DNA from: Rhodanobacteraceae bacterium
GTDB taxonomy: Bacteria > Pseudomonadota > Gammaproteobacteria > Xanthomonadales > Rhodanobacteraceae
Direction of reading: 5' to 3'
Length of the DNA: 64,000 nucleotides
Assembly (NCBI GenBank): GCA_016790075.1
Contig: JAEUPP010000080.1
Location: 34,866-98,865, forward strand
The position numbers and the translations under genes were made by a program. Each line of letters starts with the position of its first letter. Position 1 is the stretch's first letter. The notes under the pieces are model-generated. The model saw nothing but the letters and a program-made list of their open reading frames with translations. It was not told the DNA's origin and did no database searches. Shown one piece after another: positions 59,554 through 64,000 of this stretch.

Positions 59554-60740
59554 ACCGGCGCAATCTGATCATCGGCGGCGTGTCTGTCCTGCTGCTGGGC
59601 CTTCTCGCCGCCGCATTCCTGCTGTTGTTTGAGCGCGTCGAACGTGAGGTCGACCTGCCGCCGCGCGGGGAGGCGCGCTACAACCCGCTGCTCGGTCTCA
59701 AGAAGACCCTGCAGGCGCGTGGCATCGAAACCACAGCGCGTGCCGATCTGAACCTGCCGGCGATGGCGCTGAAGCCGCAGGATCTGTTGCTGCTGGATGT
59801 CGACGTGCGCAACCTCGGTGCGGCTCAGGTCAGCGAAATCCTGGAATGGGTCGAAGCGGGCGGGCATCTGGCGCTGCGCCTGCCGCAGGGTGACGAGGGT
59901 AGGCCGGGCGAACTGCTTGATGCCCTGAGCCTTAGCGTCCGCAGCGAATTTGGCTGCCTGAGCTGGAGCGAGCGCAGCAAACCGCGGGAAACCCCGGCCG
60001 ACGCCGCTGCCGCTGCCAAGGCTGCTGCAGAACAAGGCAGTGGCGACACGGCCGATGCCAGTGCCGGCATGTTCTGTTCGCAATACCGCTTCGCCACCGA
60101 CAGTGACTATGAAAGTGATTTCGACTGGCTCTGGGGCAATAGCGAGCAAGGTTTCCTGCTCGGCCGCCATCCCTGGGGCGAAGGCGATGTTCTGATTGCG
60201 GCCGAATTCGACTTTCTGCACAACGCCGCGTTGCATCAACCGAGCAATGCCGCACTGACCTGGCAACTGCTTGGTTCCGTGCTCGGCAAGGGCCGTGCAT
60301 TTCTTGTTTACGCGACCGAAACGCCGCCTTGGCATGTACTCCTGGTGCAGCAGGGTTGGTACGTGCTGCTGCCGCTGGTGCTGGCGCTGCTGGCCTGGCT
60401 CTGGGCGCTCGCCCAGCGCTTTGGCCCGACACTGCCGCTGGCCCCGCGGCACCAGCGTGCGCTGCTGGCGCATGTGCAGGCAGCGGGTGAATTCGCCTTC
60501 GCTCGCCATCGCGGCGCGGCGCTGCATGCGGCGGTGCTGCGCGCGTTCCGTCTGCGTCTGCGCCGGCGCGATCCGGCCACCGCCGCGCTGGCACTGGAAT
60601 CGCTGGTGCAGGCCTTGTCCGAGCGCCACCAGATTCCCGCGCCACGTGTACTGCAGGCATTGCAGCCGCAGGAACTGGCGCGGCCCGAACAGTTTCTTGC
60701 TGCCATCCGAACCCTCATGCAATTGCGAGCCCTGATATGA
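59550..60740 (+). CDS. DUF4350 domain membrane protein
   Basis: A 396-residue protein with an N-terminal helix (NLIIGGVSVLLLGLLAAAFL). A periplasmic alpha/beta domain of the DUF4350 type follows, with RGEARYNPLLGLKKTLQARG, LLLDVDVRNLGAAQ, GHLALRLPQ and a WGNSEQGFLLGRHPWGEGDV segment. A second helix (about 275-290, QGWYVLLPLVLALLAWLWAL) leads into a basic cytoplasmic tail (RFRLRLRRRDPATAALALES). ATGA overlaps link it to DUF4129 and moxR. The fold resembles the glutaminase-like domain of the left-operon protein at 360-2060, suggesting equivalent parts in the two systems (inference). Confidence 0.87.
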   Translation: MNRRNLIIGGVSVLLLGLLAAAFLLLFERVEREVDLPPRGEARYNPLLGLKKTLQARGIETTARADLNLPAMALKPQDLLLLDVDVRNLGAAQVSEILEWVEAGGHLALRLPQGDEGRPGELLDALSLSVRSEFGCLSWSERSKPRETPADAAAAAKAAAEQGSGDTADASAGMFCSQYRFATDSDYESDFDWLWGNSEQGFLLGRHPWGEGDVLIAAEFDFLHNAALHQPSNAALTWQLLGSVLGKGRAFLVYATETPPWHVLLVQQGWYVLLPLVLALLAWLWALAQRFGPTLPLAPRHQRALLAHVQAAGEFAFARHRGAALHAAVLRAFRLRLRRRDPATAALALESLVQALSERHQIPAPRVLQALQPQELARPEQFLAAIRTLMQLRALI

Positions 60741-61720
60741 ACACTGAAGTCCGTGCGGCCATCACTGGCAATGCCCTGGTCGAACGCACTGATGCCATAC
60801 GCCGGCAGATTGCGCAGGCCTTCGTCGGTCAGACCGAAGTGCTGGATCAATTGCTGATCGCGCTGCTGGCCGGTGGCCACGTGCTGCTGGAAGGGGTGCC
60901 GGGACTGGGCAAGACCTTGCTGGTACGTGCGCTCGCTACTGCTTTGGAATGCAGTTTCGCGCGCGTGCAGTTCACGCCCGATCTGATGCCCAGCGACGTC
61001 AGCGGCCATGCCTTCTACGATCCCAAGACCGAGAGCTTCAAGATCCGCCGCGGGCCGGTGTTTACCAACCTGCTGCTCGCTGACGAAATCAATCGCGCGC
61101 CAGCCAAGACCCAGGCGGCGCTGCTGGAAGTCATGCAGGAGCAGCAGGTCACGATCGAATCGCGCAGCTTCGTGCTGTCGCCGCCATTTCTTGCCGTCGC
61201 GACACAGAACCCGATCGAGCAGGAAGGCACCTACCCCTTGCCCGAAGCACAGCTGGACCGGTTCCTGATCAAGATCCTGATGAACTATCCGGAGCACGCG
61301 GACGAAGTGCGCATGGTCAATGCGGTCAGTCATGGCCGCAGCGCAAGCGATTTCGATCTTTCCCGCGTGCGTGCGGTGGCCAAGCCGGAAGACATCGTTG
61401 CGATGCAACTGGGCACCGCGCTGGTCAGCATCGACCCGGTCGTGCTCGACTATGCCGTGCGCATCACACGCGCAACACGCGAATGGCCGGGCCTGAGCAT
61501 GGGGGCCGGTCCGCGCGGCAGTCTGGCGCTGGTCCGCGCCGCACGCGCCCAGGCCGTGCTGGACGGGCGCGATTTCGTTACGCCGGACGATGTGCGCAAT
61601 GTGGCCAAGCCCGCGCTGCGTCATCGCGTGAGCCTGGCGCCGGAAATGCAGATCGAGGGGCGCCGCGTCGACGATGTGCTCGACGCGTTGCTGAGCAAAG
61701 TGGAAGCGCCGCGTCGATGA
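60737..61720 (+). CDS. moxR: MoxR-family AAA+ ATPase (right operon)
   Basis: A 327-residue AAA+ ATPase with Walker A GVPGLGKT (53-60) and Walker B LLLADE (112-117) followed by [20 protein letters not shown], then [20 protein letters not shown]. It is the standard MRP-type MoxR found with SpoIIM/RDD/DUF4129/DUF4350. The left operon at 6373-7368 encodes a clearly diverged paralogue. It overlaps the DUF4350 stop and the DUF58 start by 4 bases each, so the stoichiometry of all three is likely linked. It acts as a cytoplasmic chaperone for assembly or activation of partner proteins. Confidence 0.94.
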   Translation: MNTEVRAAITGNALVERTDAIRRQIAQAFVGQTEVLDQLLIALLAGGHVLLEGVPGLGKTLLVRALATALECSFARVQFTPDLMPSDVSGHAFYDPKTESFKIRRGPVFTNLLLADEINRAPAKTQAALLEVMQEQQVTIESRSFVLSPPFLAVATQNPIEQEGTYPLPEAQLDRFLIKILMNYPEHADEVRMVNAVSHGRSASDFDLSRVRAVAKPEDIVAMQLGTALVSIDPVVLDYAVRITRATREWPGLSMGAGPRGSLALVRAARAQAVLDGRDFVTPDDVRNVAKPALRHRVSLAPEMQIEGRRVDDVLDALLSKVEAPRR

Positions 61721-63021
61721 GACCTGCGCCGGCCCTGGTCGCTGCGCTGATCGTCTGCGCACTCGCCGGTGTGCTGACGGTGTTTGCACTCGCACCACCG
61801 GGATTGCCACTGGCTGCAGCGGCTCTGATCCTGGCCGTGGCGCTGCCCGACGCGCTTGCGCTGCGCCGCACTCCCTCGCCGCAGCTTGAGCGCGAGTTGC
61901 CCCAGGTCGTGCCGGTCGGGGTCGAGCGGCCGGTCCTGCTGCGGCTGCGTAATGCAATGCCGCGCGCGCAGGTCTGCGATATTCATGACCATCATCCCGG
62001 TGACTGGCCGGTGTTCGGTCTGCCGCGCCGCGTCGTGCTGCCGGCAGGGCGCGAAGTCGAGCTGAGTTATCACCTGACCCCTAGCGAACGCGGCGCATTC
62101 ACCTTCGAGGGTTGCGACCTGCGCCTGTTCTCGCCGCTCCGGCTCTGGCGGCAGCAGCGGCGTCTGCCGCTGGTGCAGACCGTACGCGTCTATCCGAATT
62201 TCGCGCCCCTGGCCAAGCTCGCGCTGATCGGCGCCGAGCGTGCCTCGCGCATCGTCGGCGCACATCTGAAACGGCGTCGCGGCGAAGGCACCGAATTCCA
62301 GCAACTGCGCGAATACCGCAGCGGCGATGCGCTGCGCCAGATCGACTGGAAGGCCAGCCAGCGCGCGCGCAAGCTGATCTCGCGTGACTACCAGATAGAA
62401 CGCAACCAGCAGGTGCTGCTGCTCATCGACACCGGCCGGCGCATGCTCGCGCGGGACGGCAACCTGGCGCATTTCGACCATTGCCTCAATGCGGCGCTGA
62501 TGGTCGCCTACATCGCGCTGCGCCAGGGGGATGGCGTCGGTCTGCTCGCCGCCGGCGGTGAAACGCGCTACTTCGCGCCACGCCGCGGCCTGGGCACCAT
62601 TGACGCGCTGCTCAACAGTACCTTCGACCTGCATGCCACACCACTCGCGACCGACTACCTTGATGCAGCCAAGCAACTCGCGCTGCGCCAGCAGCGCCGT
62701 TCGCTGGTGCTGCTGATCACAAACGTGCGCGACGAGGACATTGACGATCTGCTCAGTGCCGTGCGTCAGCTGCAGAAACGCCACCTGGTCTGTGTGGCGA
62801 GCCTGCGCGAGCAAGCGCTGGAGCGGCCGCTCGATCAGCCGGTCGCCGATCTCGCTGACGCGATAGGCGTCGGCGCGCTCGCGCAATACGTCGAACAGCG
62901 CACGCACGCACACGAAGCACTGCGTGCACAAGGCACGGATGTGCTCGATGTGACCTGTGCCGAGCTGCCGGCCGCGCTGGTGCAGCACTATCTGGCGGTC
63001 AAGCGTGCCGCACGGCTCTGA
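61717..63021 (+). CDS. DUF58 domain protein with N-terminal membrane helices (right operon)
   Basis: A 434-residue DUF58 protein, much longer than the left-operon copy. Two membrane helices (about 4-26 and 31-48) and an extracellular-type beta domain (70-160) precede the DUF58 signature GTEFQQLREYRSGDALRQID (191-210) plus WKAS. The VWA-like core follows, with LLLIDTGRRM where an intact metal site would read DxSxS. Loss of both Ser residues suggests it cannot hold the usual metal ion. It overlaps moxR by ATGA and ends the operon. It likely anchors the MoxR partner in the membrane. Confidence 0.9.
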   Translation: MRPAPALVAALIVCALAGVLTVFALAPPGLPLAAAALILAVALPDALALRRTPSPQLERELPQVVPVGVERPVLLRLRNAMPRAQVCDIHDHHPGDWPVFGLPRRVVLPAGREVELSYHLTPSERGAFTFEGCDLRLFSPLRLWRQQRRLPLVQTVRVYPNFAPLAKLALIGAERASRIVGAHLKRRRGEGTEFQQLREYRSGDALRQIDWKASQRARKLISRDYQIERNQQVLLLIDTGRRMLARDGNLAHFDHCLNAALMVAYIALRQGDGVGLLAAGGETRYFAPRRGLGTIDALLNSTFDLHATPLATDYLDAAKQLALRQQRRSLVLLITNVRDEDIDDLLSAVRQLQKRHLVCVASLREQALERPLDQPVADLADAIGVGALAQYVEQRTHAHEALRAQGTDVLDVTCAELPAALVQHYLAVKRAARL

Positions 63022-63087
63022 GTTCGCGCAGCGTTGGAACCGGCCTCGCCCGCGACTAGACTGAGCGGCGGCCAAGGGGAGAACGCG

Positions 63088-63750
63088 ATGACCCAACAGT
63101 GGTACTACGCCGACCGGCAGCGGCAGCAGCGGGGACCGGTTGCGCAGGATGAGCTCGTCGCTGCCCTGCGGCGTGGGGAGATCGACATGAACACCCTGGT
63201 CTGGCACGAACAGCTGCCGGGCTGGGTGCCGCTGGCGCAGGTCGCTGCTGAACTCGGCATCACTGGAGCCCCGCCGCCAGTACCACGCGCGGCCGCGCCG
63301 CGCCGCGCACCGCCACCGCGCAATGGCGCGAAAATCGTGCTGATCGTCTTCGGCGTATTGTTCGGCTGCCTGCTTATCTTCGGCGGCATCATCGCCGCGA
63401 TCGCGATTCCGGCCTATAGCGACTACACCGTACGCTCCAAGGTAATGCAGGCCTACTATGCGATAGCGCAGCACCGAGTCGCAGTGGACGAATTCCGTCT
63501 GACCAACGGGCGCTGCCCGAACAACAACGATGAAGGCTTTGGTTCCGCCGACAGTTATGCCGACACCCATGTAGAGCGTATCGAATTCAAAAGTTCCGGT
63601 GACTACTGCGAAATCCGCGGCATGCTGCGCGACCCCGGCGCCCGCATCAGCGGCGCCGAAATCACGCTGCAGGTCGATGCGCAGCAGAACTGGACTGAAA
63701 GCTCGACCAATATTCCAAGCCGCTATCTGCCGGCGGCGATGCGCGACTGA
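63088..63750 (+). CDS. GYF_2-domain protein fused to a pilin-like helix and globular domain
   Basis: The ATG at 63088 follows AGGGGAG and gives 220 residues. An N-terminal GYF_2 domain (about 5-52, WYYADRQRQQRGPVAQDELV, LVWHEQLPGWVPLAQV) is followed by a Pro/Ala/Arg linker (60-79) and one membrane helix (82-108). That helix continues into IIAAIAIPAYSDYTVRSKVM, nearly identical to the N-terminal helix of type IV pilins. A small C-terminal domain with Cys143 and Cys174 follows, as in minor pilins. There is no prepilin peptidase site (G before F-T-L-I-E), so it is not processed as a pilin; the GYF domain would stay cytoplasmic. It is 66 bases downstream of the DUF58 gene and may be part of that transcript. 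Confidence 0.85.
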   Translation: MTQQWYYADRQRQQRGPVAQDELVAALRRGEIDMNTLVWHEQLPGWVPLAQVAAELGITGAPPPVPRAAAPRRAPPPRNGAKIVLIVFGVLFGCLLIFGGIIAAIAIPAYSDYTVRSKVMQAYYAIAQHRVAVDEFRLTNGRCPNNNDEGFGSADSYADTHVERIEFKSSGDYCEIRGMLRDPGARISGAEITLQVDAQQNWTESSTNIPSRYLPAAMRD

Positions 63751-63845
63751 GAGAGCGTTTACAAATACCCACGAATATAGGTACCCGTTAACTACCGGAT
63801 GTACTTGCCACCTTCTCGTTGCAGCGTGTAGAGGGTGGATCGAAG

Positions 63846-64000
63846 GTAAGCGCTCCACCACCCCCATCTACTCAAGCATCAATCGCTCTGCTGGGATCCG
63901 TAGCAGAGACGTGCCAAGGCAAGAGAGCCTCAAAGTCGGTGAGCGACTGAGCGCGCGGCAGGTGGGTGAAGACATGGCAGAGATAGCTGTAAGGTTCGTG
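63846..64000. mobile_element. End of an IS66-family insertion sequence, continuing off the right edge
   Basis: The sequence GTAAGCGCTCCACCACCCCC starting at 63846 looks like an IS66-type terminal inverted repeat (these begin GTAAGCG). It is followed after about 25 bases by the 3' end of a transposase frame on the minus strand. The 8 bases just outside, GATCGAAG (63838-63845), would be one copy of the 8-base target duplication that IS66 elements make. The other end is outside the window. Confidence 0.7.
63872..64000 (-). CDS. IS66-family transposase (TnpC), C-terminal fragment at window edge
   Basis: The minus-strand frame entering from the right edge gives 42 residues before TGA at 63872-63874. 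It reads HEPYSYLCHVFTHLPRAQSL, then TDFEALLPWHVS, close to the conserved end of IS66 transposases (the EPYAYL...LP...ALLPW pattern). The N-terminal part, including the DDE catalytic residues, is outside the window. Its distance to the terminal repeat is normal for the family. Confidence 0.75.
   Translation of the reverse strand, partial: HEPYSYLCHVFTHLPRAQSLTDFEALLPWHVSATDPSRAIDA

Overview
The window is GC-rich (by eye roughly 65%), densely coded chromosomal DNA with many ATGA-type gene overlaps. The gene content points to a gammaproteobacterium of the order Lysobacterales (Xanthomonadales), probably a Rhodanobacteraceae-like genus. The main evidence is part of a xanthomonadin-type aryl-polyene pigment locus (XanB2-type chorismatase, dedicated acyl carrier protein, WxWxIP flavin halogenase, pigment membrane protein), the zwf-pgl-edd-eda Entner-Doudoroff block and a GlcNAc catabolic operon. 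The genus-level placement is inference.

Layout. 1-8307 (minus): a MoxR/DUF58/BatA-type operon with a DUF4175-like and a glutaminase-fold membrane protein, plus a DUF4159 protein separated from moxR by a REP doublet. 8479-11469 (minus): tldE/pmbA and a tldD that carries a twin-arginine signal. 11684-14663 (minus): nagA, a SIS-type glucosamine-6-P deaminase and a GntR regulator. 14940-19756 (plus): zwf-pgl, then edd-eda. 19825-24382: the pigment genes, interrupted by a secreted protein gene. 24532-27564 (minus): a Ser/Thr kinase with a large periplasmic part and an ECF sigma factor, divergent from two large secreted subtilases (28045-34425). 34954-40209: nhaR-type regulator, short HPF, TerC, cardiolipin-synthase-like PLD and SbtA-like bicarbonate permease. 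40359-49072: polytopic glycan-type membrane protein, second Ser/Thr kinase, small Cys-rich protein, uvrD, HExxH peptidase and yqhA. 49218-55957: reductases, EamA and purine permeases, an unknown protein and trhO. 56275-63021 (plus): a second, differently composed MoxR operon (RDD-SpoIIM-DUF4129-DUF4350-MoxR-DUF58). 63088-63750: a GYF/pilin-like hybrid protein. The right edge enters an IS66-family element.

How the genes fit together. GlcNAc catabolism yields fructose-6-P, which can be isomerised and enter the Entner-Doudoroff genes next door. A 10-bp sequence is shared by the GntR and zwf promoter regions and hints at joint control. The kinase/sigma pair resembles phosphorylation-controlled ECF systems and may govern the adjacent proteases. 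The two MoxR operons look like separate envelope-associated chaperone systems. No tRNA, rRNA or CRISPR array was seen. All functions are from reading motifs by eye; no database search was possible.
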